Positions 1-11,100 of a DNA stretch of 64,000 nt are shown in pieces; the first letter of the stretch is position 1, and the number at the start of each line of letters is the position of its first letter. The position numbers were made by a program, and so were the translations under genes. The notes under the pieces are model-generated. The model was given only the letters and a program-made list of their open reading frames with translations. It made no database searches and was not told where the DNA came from. This stretch comes from Lycocorax pyrrhopterus obiensis (taxonomy: Eukaryota > Chordata > Aves > Passeriformes > Paradisaeidae). The stretch spans positions 14,019,329 through 14,083,328 of the forward strand of contig JACSVZ010000011.1 of NCBI GenBank assembly GCA_014706295.1, given 5' to 3'.

Positions 1-65
1 CGGCCATGTACACTCGTGTCAGCCAGTTCCGTAACTGGATCGACACCATCGTTGCTCAGGGTTAA
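1..65 (+). CDS. CTRL: chymotrypsin-like protease, C-terminal end of last exon (partial)
   Basis: This is the 3' end of a gene whose body lies left of the window. Reading from base 3, twenty codons and a TAA (63-65) give AMYTRVSQFRNWIDTIVAQG. This is the C-terminal helix of chymotrypsin-family serine proteases, in which a YTRV/YARV strand is followed by a W-I helix ending near Ala/Asn. The family member made in pancreas is a secreted zymogen that cleaves after large hydrophobic residues; none of its catalytic residues are visible here. The assignment to CTRL rather than another chymotrypsinogen rests mostly on position: in human, CTRL lies tail to tail with PSKH1, as here. Whether base 1 is exonic depends on sequence outside the window. 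Confidence 0.8.
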   Translation, partial: AMYTRVSQFRNWIDTIVAQG

Positions 66-99
66 AAGGTGCTGCCAGTGTGATCTCTTCACTGGGATT

Positions 100-105
100 A
101 ATAAA
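100..105 (+). terminator. poly(A) signal of CTRL
   Basis: A canonical AATAAA lies 35 bases after the CTRL stop codon, followed by TG/T-rich sequence around 115-160 that can serve as the downstream element. This implies a very short 3' UTR, which is usual for pancreatic protease mRNAs. Confidence 0.75.
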
Positions 106-2552
106 GCATGAGCACTTACTTGTGCCAAGCACTGCCTCTGGCTCTTTTCTTCTTGTGATGCAGAGCAGGGTGGAAGGCACGTGGAGAAACCCAGGGCACC
201 CTGTGCTTCTCTCCTGAATCCCAGCACTTCCCAGAGCTGGAGCTTGGTGCCCAGCTGGGACCCAGGGGGAACTGCAAAACCAGGACAGGATGCTCAGGCA
301 GAGGGGGAGCAGGGCTGGCTGTGGCTCAAGGGCTGCTTAGGGGGTCTTCAAGCACACCCTGGCACCAACCCAGAGACTAGGCAGGGCTGAAGGTTGGGAG
401 AATGGTCCTCCCACTGACCTAGGTGCGAAGTGCCACCAGGGAATGGACTGTGGAGCTGCAGCTCAGCTTCAGAAAGCACTGCTCAGCTTGCCGTGGAGGG
501 TGGGTGCTGGTGGGTGCACAGGATTCTAAAGGATCCCTGCCTGCAGTTTAAAGCCATGACTTGTGTAGCAGCTGGGAACACAGAGCTGAAAGGGAGAAGT
601 GCCACAGACAGCTCCAGCTCTTGGGGAAGGTGGATGGCTGGAGAACAGCACGCTGCCACACCTGCAGATCTGCCAGGTAACAGCGGGAAACTGAAGGCCA
701 CTGCAAAGGAAAATTTGAAGCTGAAAACAAGGCCAGGTGACAGGCTTTCACTCAAATGGGTTCTTGACACAATGGCTGGTGAAAAAAAAAAGTCTTGTGT
801 GACATGGGAGTAGCAAGACACATGTTCAAGGAATTACAACCCTGTTTCCAGCAGCTCAAAATAGAGCTGGTGATGACACACCGTGGAGAGGAGGAGGATC
901 AGACTGTCCCAACATGAGGTGTGGGGTTTATTTTTCCTTAACAGTGATGTGAAGGTGATACAACGCCTTTGCGTGTGAATCACAGCCCCCAAAATGTAAT
1001 TACTCTATTAAGCAGAGTGTTTGACACTACACAGAGACACACTGATGGGAAGGGGTATGGAACATCAATGGAGGGCAAACACAAGTAGTCTGGCCCAAAT
1101 GATTGAGTCAAATAAAAAAAAAAATCTGCTCAAGTAAAGCCTAGGGCTAACAAATTTTAGTTTGGTTGGGTAAGATTTAGTTTCACTTAGTGGTCTGCTC
1201 TGCAGGGAGCATCTAACTGACCTTAAAGGCAGGTGAACATCAGAGATGTGGACATGGGCCATGCAGGCAGAGAGAACTGGTGGCTACAGGGAGCATCAAA
1301 CAGGAATGACCAACTGCAGCACTATGGGTCATCTGGTCTGTGTGCTCAGGTCCCTGTCAGCTCTGCCACCACTGGGATGGGGTCCCGTGCCCCTGGAAAA
1401 TCCTGGAGAGGAGGTGGCTCAAGAGGGGTGTGCGTTGTTCACTTGATATTACAAGTTTTCCCATTGGTCCATAAAAGCTGCTCAGAGTGAAACTGGAGAG
1501 GTGATGAGTGGCTGTGGACAAACCAGAGCATTTCTCTGGCCCAGTCTGCTACCTTGCAGCCAAAGAAAAATGAACAGAATGTCCCAAAGTGCCTGTTCAC
1601 CCTCCCAACCCTGTCTTCCAGCAACAGGCTGAATGCCTACCTCATCCAGAGCATCCCATGGACATCCCAGCCCTGCACAAGGTCTCCCTTGGGCAGCTCC
1701 TGGCCTGGCAGCTGTGTTAAAGGAACCAGCAAACCCTTTGATGGGCACTTTGGTACCTCTTGCTGTGATCCAAGAACATAATAGAGAGGTGAGCAGCTCC
1801 TGGCTCTCCATGTACTTACTGACCATCACTCCCAGCCTAGAAATCACTGCCTTCCAGCAGCCAGCCCGCAGGTGGTCCATGAGGCAGAAGTAAGGACAGC
1901 AGAGCCATGGGGTACACAGAATACATGGACATGTTTTAGCAGACTGAGTACACCAAATAAATAATTCTGTACACTCTAACTTGAACATTACAGACTAATT
2001 ACAATGGGTCTGACCTCATCCGACAGGACAGTCCTTAGAGCAAAACCAGGACTCAAAAGGCAAGGCATGGAATGGGACAGTTCTCAAGGCAGTCCTGTGA
2101 GGAGACCAACTGGATGGGACTGGAGTCGCTTCCAAACTGTTCCAACCCAGCTCTGGAAACTGGGCAACCAAAAATAACATCAAGTGCCAGAAGATCTCCG
2201 ATCCCAAGAGCTTCCCGGGAGGTGTCTTTCCGTAGCGAAAGGCAACAGGAAAACTCATGGCATCTGGGCGTCCGCGCAGGAGCTGCTGGTTTGTAACACA
2301 CCTCGCTGGGGCCGTGGGTCTGCTCCACAAATCGATTCCACATTCAGCAGACAAACAGTGCAACGATCCCTGCAACAGCAGCCAGAGCTCGCTCGTCACA
2401 CACGAGGGAACTACAGTATCACCTGGCGGGGGGGGACAGTGGGACAAAGGACAATTGTCACCAGGCAGAGCTCCCACTGCCCTTGGCACACCGAGGGCAG
2501 AAGGTATCAAGCTCCATGGTGCCATTGCCACCACACATCCCTGGTGTTCACA

Positions 2553-2558
2553 TTTATT
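2553..2558 (-). terminator. candidate PSKH1 poly(A) signal
   Basis: On the minus strand this reads AATAAA. It is the first canonical hexamer I find downstream of the PSKH1 stop codon, about 5.3 kb away. A variant ATTAAA lies at 2897-2902 and another AATAAA at 927-932. Which one is used cannot be decided from sequence alone. Confidence 0.35.
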
Positions 2559-5500
2559 TCTCTGGGAAGTTTCCTGCACAGTAAGGCACAGCTGACATGC
2601 AGGCACCTGCCTCGGAGCGCTGCACTCTTAATCCAGGGTGAAAGAGGAGACTGAGTGGTCAAAAAAAGCACCAAAACCCTCCCAAGAGTGGTGAAGGCAA
2701 CTTGGGGTGGGGTACACACATGGAGTGGTACAGGCACTTCGTGACATTCTCCAGGAGAAAGCTGAGTGAGTGAGTGAGAGGTGTGGACACAACCACTCTC
2801 CCTGCAAATTCTAGGGCTCACACTGGTGCCAAAGAAGCCAATGTCTGTGCTGCTTTGCATCATTTAGAAAACTAAATTAAGGCAAACAATTGAGATTTTA
2901 ATTTATCCCACCTCAAACCCTCCAAATCTTTAGTATCATTACTTAAAATAATATAGCCCCACACAGCCTCATCAGAAGCCTCTAACAGCCACACAGCAGT
3001 TGCTCTACGTGGTACAAGACTGAGCTGAGCCTGCACTGCAGGTCCTCAAAGGCACCATACAGAAGCTTTTACCTTGCCCCAGGACTCACCACAGCTCCTG
3101 CAAGCCAAACCCAGAGCTGCTGCCCAGCAGCCAAGCGAACCATCATTCCTATTCCAGTTTGTGCATCAGGTAAAAGTTGACTCTTTTAGTACTGCAGCCA
3201 AACACCCGGGTAGAAAACAGGATTGAGAAACAGAGCAGGGCCTAAGAAATAGTGTAAATTACCAGAACAGAAAATATCTGACCTAAAAGAGGCAAGTATC
3301 CAGATTCCAAAGAAGAGTGTGAGGGTTTATCATGTCCAGAACAAACACGTGAAGCAGGCCCTACACTGCAGCTGGTTTCCACATCACCACCAAAGCCAGC
3401 AGGTCTGAGCCCTCTTGTCTGGGCTTAAGCTCCTCACAAGGCTCTCAAGCTTTCCTTCACATACAGCTGTGTGCTTCCAAGAACAACACAGAGCAGAAAC
3501 CAGCAGGAGCATCTGGATGCTATCACAGTGTTAAATAGCAGAGACTTCTTCAGGATTGAAGGAAGGGTGGTTTCTACCCCCACTGGGTTGATGTGTTGAG
3601 ATTTTTAGAAGCCTGAGTGAGAAGTAAATCAAACATGGACTGGTAACTGCTGTTTTAGGAAAATACACTACGCACTCAAAAATCTGGATGCAAATCTTTA
3701 GACCCCCCTAATGCAATTTCTGGAAGACTTTTTCACATTCATTTCCAATACCCTCAACAAAAATAACAAAAACCAAGGAATCAACAGGCCACATTCTCTG
3801 AAGCTGCAATTCTCTCCCCCAAGAGAGCAGCCAAACTCCCAGGACAAAAGGATGGGATTGTTTTACACAGTACTGCTAAGTTCCAAAAGACAAAAAACCC
3901 TAATTCCCTTTACTCTTCAAAGAGCATCTCACCCAGAAACAGTGGGGACGCAGCGAGGAGAGGGCTGTGTTTGGACAAGGACACACCATGATTTGCCACT
4001 AGGTGTCATTCCAACTCCACTTTCACTGCAAGAACCAAAGCAGGCAAAACGATCAGATTTGCACCCCAGCTAATACAGAGACTACCCTCGGTGATAGTCT
4101 GGAACAGGCAGTTGTTAGCTTTTCTCCCAGCACATTCAGGACCAGAGGAAGGTTTCCAAAAAACACTCTGTGAGCCAAATTATGAACCATCATTAAGAGT
4201 AAAAGAAGGACATTAAAAAAATTAAATGAAAGAGCAGAAAAAAACATTTCAGAGAGATTTTAGTCTCTAAAATCCCCAAAAAAGGCACTCCTGAAAAGTG
4301 TAAACTCCTGAGACTTAAGACCAACCGAGCACTGAGCTGCTCCTGTGGAATGAAGACAGATGATCAAGGTAATTCACAGTGAAGAGCTTCTTAAAGGACA
4401 GACTGAAGGCACCTGGACTATGGCTCAGAATTACAGCACTTTGCCTGTCCCCCTCCACACCAGACCCAGCTGAAAACATGTCCCAATTCCAAGAATAAAA
4501 GCACCTGAGGAATTGTTCTTAAGCTGGACCTCCCAACGTGGCATTTGGACCATTACAGTTTTCCAGACTGAGTGAAAGATCGATCACTGAAGACTCCAGA
4601 GTCACATGGAGAGAGCTCTGCACATCTCCCCTCTGCCCACACATGTTATTGTCTGGCTGCAAAGCTCCTACAAATACTGGATTTAGAAAAAGAAGAGGGA
4701 GTGAGCCAAGAGTGTTAAAACTGAACAACAGAGGGAAAGCCTGTAAAGATTTTCCGAAGTTTACACTGATTTTTCCACGCAAACAAGAAAACGTTGCATT
4801 TGTGAAAAGAATTAAGACTTCTTTTTTTAGAAAATCCAGAGCTCTTTATGGGATGGCCTTGGTCCTCTTCCTGCAATTCCCAAGCAGCGGAATTGCCCGA
4901 GGACCACAGACACCTCGATACCATGGAGAGGCAGGTCGCAGCTATCCAGTATTGCTCATGTATGGGATGGATCCTCCCTTCCGCCAATTCACCCCCAGTC
5001 ACAGAGCATCACCACCAAAACCTGACACTGTCAGGAACCTACACAGCAACATCCCGCTTCCCAAAACATATTCCAGCCCAAAGTAACCACAAATGATCGC
5101 TCTGAACTTTTCCTGGTGAAAAACCAGTTGTGGAAAAGATCAATGAAGCAAAAATTGTTACAGATGAGGAGATTCTTGTTCTGCTTTGTGAAGGTGGAGA
5201 AACAAGCCTGATTAGCCCAGAGCTTTATGTATCCCTCATCCCACAAGAGAAAGATGAAGGAATAGCATGGGCAGACATCTGCACGATGCTTGTGCATTTT
5301 GATGGTCTAGTGGTTAAGGGGAAGTGTCTCAGTTCTAGAGGTCTTGGCTCAGTTCATCAGTTTGACCCCCTCACACAGGCAAAACCCCTGTTTTATGGAT
5401 AAACATGCAGGATAATCTGGGGAGGGCCATGGGAGCAGCCAGGAGGTAAAAGCAATCAGTGCCTGAAGTGATGCACCAAACACACCAAAGACTCTTCAAG

Positions 5501-6033
5501 TAATGGCTCAGAACCAGAAATGCTCCGAGGGAGCCTCCTGCCACCACCTGACCTGCAGAGCCCCCATGGTCCAGCTGATACTGGTCTTAGAGGGGCTCCT
5601 GCTTTTGGAGAGCTGTTTGCAGTGACATGAGGGACACTGAGCTGTTAATGAAGCAAAATGTGGCAAGCTGCCTGCTTTGTCAGAAATCACATCTAGTTTA
5701 TAGTTCATGGTAACAAACTAGGGAAAACAATGTGAGGAGGTAAAAGATGCTGAAAACATTTTTGCTTGCAGTCCACAGAGTTGAAAAAAAAACAATTTTG
5801 GGGAATTCTGCAGTATCTGTTAATGCTGATGGAAGAAAGACTGTGTGTGACATGGTAGGATGGTTGCTCAGAGAAAGGGCAGCCTGCAAAGGATGCAAAG
5901 TTCTCAAAATAACATGCAAAGCCACACAAAGGATTTCAAATTCACCCCTACTACACACAGTGGGTGTCCTCAAGTTTCTTCTGCTGTATTCCCTACCACA
6001 TGCTTGGGCACACCAGGCTGGTTACACGTATTT

Positions 6034-7005
6034 ACAGCCCATCCCACCTTTGAGGTGGGAAGCACACCCTCAGAAATCCCCCCCTTTTTTTTTGCCTTGC
6101 ACAGAAAACTCAAATCTTCTCCCACTTTTCTGCTTGTCTGTTTGCTGACCAGGAGTGACTGTGGCCAGTACAGTGAGAGCTCCCTAGAGATGTGACTGAC
6201 CACTTCAGCCCTGCTGACACTGAAACACAGTGGCACAGGCATCGATCCTGGGAAAAGGCCAAGCTCACCAGCCCCTTGAGCTTGGACTGCCTGCACCTCC
6301 AGCCCAGAGCCAAGCAAGCCCTTCCCAAGTGCACAGCACGAAGCAAATCGTGTGGCTTCATGAGAAAAGTTTTAAACGCCAGCATTTTCCTTCACTGCTG
6401 ATCTTGTCTCTGCTACCGCAAGAAGTCAAATCCATCCTATGCCTGTGCCATCAGCCCCACTTTGCTGCTCTAACTAGTTGGGAAGGTATCTCAGCAGGGT
6501 TGCACAAAGCTCAGCTCTGCAGCCCCCACCTCCACTGAGAGTCCTTCCTAAGAGACCCCCTCATCACCCACGCAGCACAAGGACACCTGGAAGGCAGCTT
6601 TTTCCTGGTGAACTTAAGTCACCCCTCACAGCTCTAGGGCATTTGTGCAATGTCTCCAGGGTATTGTCACTGCTGACACTCCCAGACTGGGCTTCCACTA
6701 CTCAAGCCCTTACCCTGATGCTATGGAGCCATTTGTGGCCATCCCAACAGCTCCCGTCACCACTGTCCCAAAGCAGGGATGGCACTGCTGGCGCAGCACA
6801 GGCACACAAAGCAGGGGAGCCCTGTCAAATCTGCAGGCAGGGAGCAGCCTGGAACCACCAAAGTTCTGGTGCAGTGACACGGTTGGTAACGCTGTTCTTA
6901 CAGTGGTTACAGCCCAATTCAGCTCTGGGGTGGGAAACACATCCCTAAAAATTCTCCCTTTCTTTTCCCCTTAGCACAAAAAAACTCAACCTTCTCAATC
7001 TTCTT
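6034..7005. repeat. two diverged copies of a ~95-bp segment (6034-6130 and 6909-7005)
   Basis: Both copies start with ACAGCCC. They then share a GGTGGGAA block, a CACACCC/CACATCCC block, a pyrimidine-rich run, and the phrase CTTGCACAG or CTTAGCACA followed by AAAACTCAA and TTCTC. By eye they are about 70-75% identical and 875 bp apart in direct orientation. I do not recognise the family, so this is either a local duplication or two copies of an old interspersed repeat. Confidence 0.55.
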
Positions 7006-7123
7006 TTGAAGGGCACAAGGTATGAAACAGGTCACAGACAAAACAGAGCCACAAGAACAACAAACTCTGCATGACAGGCACTGGTCTTGCTGCAAACAGG
7101 GAAGGGACAATTCCAGGGGTAAA

Positions 7124-7165
7124 CCCTTGATGTCATCAGGCAAATGAGCCCTTGATGTCATCAGG
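7124..7165. repeat. 25-bp partial tandem duplication
   Basis: The 17-base string CCCTTGATGTCATCAGG occurs at 7124-7140 and again at 7149-7165, a period of 25 bp. Confidence 0.8.
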
Positions 7166-7832
7166 AGGATGGCAGCCCTTGGGGGAAACCTCGCAGTTTC
7201 CCAGCCCTCATGGAAAACTGCTGTCTGGCATCTCTTTGGCGAGGAGCTGGTGGGCAGCATACCAGTGAGTCAGAGCTATCCCACTTCTAACTGCACATGA
7301 CTCATTCCAGCTTTGCTGCAAAGGCACCACAGAGTCTGACTAAACCAGCTCAAAATCTGTGTATACATAACTTTTAAATACACATACACTCCCACACGTG
7401 TATGTGCACACACGGACGTGCATGCACAGACACACCAAGTGATTTCTTCTTTTTTCCATACGCGAGTGAGAGAAACTAAACGCTCTGGAATTAATAAATA
7501 ACTATGAACAACCAAGCTCCTGGGCTAGAGAAAGAGCTCTTCTCCCCACGTGGCTCCTTAATTTGTGCATTCCTTGAGGCTCCGAGCTGTGCTCCGAGCC
7601 CACAAGGACTCCCCCGCCTCTGGCGCGAGACCCCGTGGCACAGCTCGCAGGGTGGGACGGCCACCACAAGGTTCCCTTTCCTCCGCACAGGGGGGACACC
7701 TCCTTATGGATGGGGGGAACGCCTGGAGGGAGGGAGGGAAGGAGGAACGTGGCTGTTCCTCACTGAGTGTGTGCACACCTCCAGCGCAGAGCAGACCTCT
7801 GGCAGGGCGGCCGGCGGGTGCCAGCGCGGAGC

Positions 7833-8150
7833 TCAGCCCGTGTACTGCTGCTGGTAGCGCAGGTTGAGCTCCCGCAGCTCCCGCTCCCGCACGCGCCGCG
7901 ACTTGTTGGATTTGGTGGAGCGGCTGGAGCGGGTGGACTGCGCTGACTTGGTGCTCTGGCAGCGGGAGGACGCCCTCTTGAGAAGGTTTTGTGAGATGGA
8001 ACGGTGCAGGTTCTTCATGGAGGAGGAGGCTGCCATGCTGACCACCCACGGGTGCTTCAGGGCCTGAAGGGCCGTCATCCTGTCACTGGGGTCCACCGTG
8101 AGCAGACGGTCGATGAAATCCTTGGCCAAGTTGGACACGCTGGGCCAGGG
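7833..8150 (-). CDS. PSKH1: PSKH1 last coding exon
   Basis: This exon holds 105 codons plus the TGA at 7833-7835. It starts after the acceptor TTTCAG (CT at 8151-8152 in plus orientation) with CCC TGG CCC, giving [17 protein letters not shown]. It encodes kinase subdomain XI and the Ser/Arg/Lys-rich tail ending RYQQQYTG. The junction with the upstream exon is phase 0. Confidence 0.95.
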   Translation of the reverse strand, partial: PWPSVSNLAKDFIDRLLTVDPSDRMTALQALKHPWVVSMAASSSMKNLHRSISQNLLKRASSRCQSTKSAQSTRSSRSTKSNKSRRVRERELRELNLRYQQQYTG

Positions 8151-11100
8151 CTGAAACACAAAAGAGGTGATTGGAATTAAACATCCCAGCACAGCTTTCC
8201 TGATTAATTAATTAATTCCTCCCATGTCTGCAAGGTGCTTTGGGGCATTCTGTCGCTTCCCTTCTCTCTTTTATCCTCAAATTTTCCAAGCTGTAACCAA
8301 CAGTATCTGCCCAAGGAGAATGGGACACAACTACTTCACGTTAGGGGAACAGGCTGAATTAGTGGAAAGTATCTGCAGGTACATAAGTGCAGAGTAGATC
8401 CCTCCAGCAGCTGGGCTCAGGCACTCAAGAGCTGACCCTCTATCCCAGTATTCCTAGATGCCACAAGCCTGCAGACACTTACACACCCCTGTGCACACAC
8501 TCAAGGATCTCAGTCAACCCCCAGACTCAACCATCTCTCCAGCAGTGGCTGGGACTTCCCTGGTCCATCTGCTCACCAGATCCTCCTGGAGTCTTGTCCT
8601 TGTCCTTAGACACACACACACGGACACCCCCGGCCTCCAGGCCCTCCCCCTTGTCCAGCTCCATGCTCACCAGCATTCACACACTCAGTCACACACCACC
8701 CACACACCTGTGCTTGCTTCCAGTTGCTGCACCATGACACACACAGGCTCCCAGACCTACGTCCTGCTCCAGATGCTGGTCCTTCCTGCCTCATCTTCTC
8801 ACATCACCTTCCAAAATCCTACCACTATTACCAGAAGCACAGTAACTGTACCCCACTGAAGACCCTCCCCTGTCCAAGTGCTTTCTATCCAACAAAGCCA
8901 CTGCTGCAGGAACAGGAGCCCTATCGCTCACAGAGGATGGATTCTGACACCAGACCCACAGGGCTCTTCTGACTCTTTACCTTAAGGCACACATCTAGAG
9001 AGCAAGCACTGACCCCTGCACCGATCCTGGAACCAAAACCAGGGAGAATGTTCTGCTGTGGAACTTGGTCTCACTCTCACATGGAAATTCAGATGTTGCT
9101 ACTGGTCAACCCTGGAACAGCAGCTCAGCCCAGCTGGAAACAAACCCATAAAATGTTCTAAATATATAGAAATGTTAGATATAAGAAATTTTCAATAATT
9201 CCTCCACAGAAAGAGGAAGGAATTAGTTTTACAATATGCTAGTTTTAAAGAAACAAGCCCAAAGTAATTAATTAGTCCTATAATAAATATCCTCCCAGCA
9301 CACCCAAGAATGGCCATAACAACTTATGAGTCAAACACCTACAGCCACAAATGTTGAATTGTTTAATTTCTGACAAAATATTGTATTTGCTCTAAGGTGG
9401 GAAGTGAGAACATTTCCTTCAGCATGAGGTGAAGGCTGGGCCGTGGACAAAGCTGGGAAGAAAAATGTGACAAAATCCACAGTAAGGGTACAGAAGAGGA
9501 GGCAGTATGGCCAGCAGAAAACCCCAAGTGGTGAATGGAGCCAGGCAAGAGCAGGTTTCTGCAATCACTGGGTATTTCGTGGATCTCACCCGTCCTGAAA
9601 CCACCAGTACTGAATTTTTCAAGTCTATGGAGATCACATCCCAAGCTGCATTAAGAAAAAGCCTGAGCAGATTCCTGCAGCGAAGATTTCCATACAAAAA
9701 TGGTGACATATGTGTAACTGAGTGGACCCACCCATGTCTAGTTAAAAAGCAAAAGTCTGCTATTCTGTGTCTCTCATTCTTCTCTTCATTGGGTGAAGAA
9801 GAAAAGCACCCAGCTATTTTAAAATTCAGGGTTCACTGACTGTATAGCCAGAAATAATGCCCTTTTCTTGTGCAAAAGGTCTAAAAAAGGTATGTCCTGA
9901 TTTTTTTGAGGTTTGTAATTCATTGCTACAGAAAGCAATTTTCTTTTCAAAAGACTCAAATGCACCAGCAAGAGAGCAGATCCCCAGGAGGACTTTTTAA
10001 TGAAAAGGAGGATGGTGTAAGAGTGCCAGCATTGCTCCCAGCCCGCGGCCTGTCAGTGCATGGCAAGGAAAGGTGAACTTGAGCTTTAGCTGAGGAACTG
10101 GCTGTGAGGGGGATCAGGGTACCACAGTCTTATTTTACAAGGACTAAAACAGTCTGGCTTACTCAGCTGAAGTGGGATACAGGATCACTGCCAGTAACCA
10201 TGCAAGAGAAGACACTGAAAATGATATGAACTAGTTGATATAAAGAAAATACTGCCACACGAATAAAAACCTATAAATGTTCCTGAATGTAGTCAGAATA
10301 GGAATGCAAATACTCAGTGCTCAGGGAGGAAGCCCAGCCTTCTCCTATGGATCACACACCACTGCAGTGCTTGAAACCAAGTAAAAATCCGCTCCACTCT
10401 ACATTTCACAACTAAATCCATTAACAAAAAAAAAAACCTCTTAACATTCAAGCTTTTCTGTCATAGAATCATTAAGGTTGGAAAACACCTCAAAGATCAT
10501 CAAGTCCAACCATTAACCCAGCACTGCCGTGTTCACCACTAAACCATGTCCCCAGGTGTCACATCCACAGGCCTTCTGAACACTTCCCGGAATGGTAATT
10601 CCATCACTGCCCTGGGCAGCCTGTTCCAGTGCTTGACCATGCCTTCAGTGAAGACTTTTTCCTAATATCCAATCTAAACCTCCCCTAGCACAATTTGAGG
10701 CCATTTCCTCTTCCCCCATCTACTACTTTATAAATAATATAATATAATATAATATAATATAATATAATATATAATACAATACAATATAATATAATAATAA
10801 AATTAGTTTGTCATAACCTGCCTTAAATGACTTTTTCTTAGCTGATGAAATGTACCTTGGTAATGAATGGTAAGAAAAAAACAGGCACTTGTCAGAACAG
10901 AATAGGGAAAATTTTTGACCAGAGTGATCATGAAAGTGTTTGTTTATAAAGAAGGCAAATAAAATAGCAAAAATCCTTTTCAAATTTATCAGGAAAACCA
11001 CAATAAAGGTTCAATTGTAACTGAACACACTGGTCTGTTTTGCAGAATGATGGACCATTGAGGAGCTCAGCCTTCACGGTATTCACAACAACAGAACCAA

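Larger units (their letters stand above)
106..7832. other. CTRL-PSKH1 convergent interval; includes the PSKH1 3' UTR of unknown length
   Basis: No further protein-coding exon is recognised in either strand. Open frames here are short, overlap in several frames and match no family I know. The left part lies between the CTRL poly(A) site and the PSKH1 end. The right part must contain the 3' UTR of PSKH1, because its stop codon is at 7833-7835. Low-complexity sequence includes a GTGA run at 2764-2780, degenerate CA/TG sequence at 7379-7437, and a 25-bp partial duplication at 7124-7165. Confidence 0.6.
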
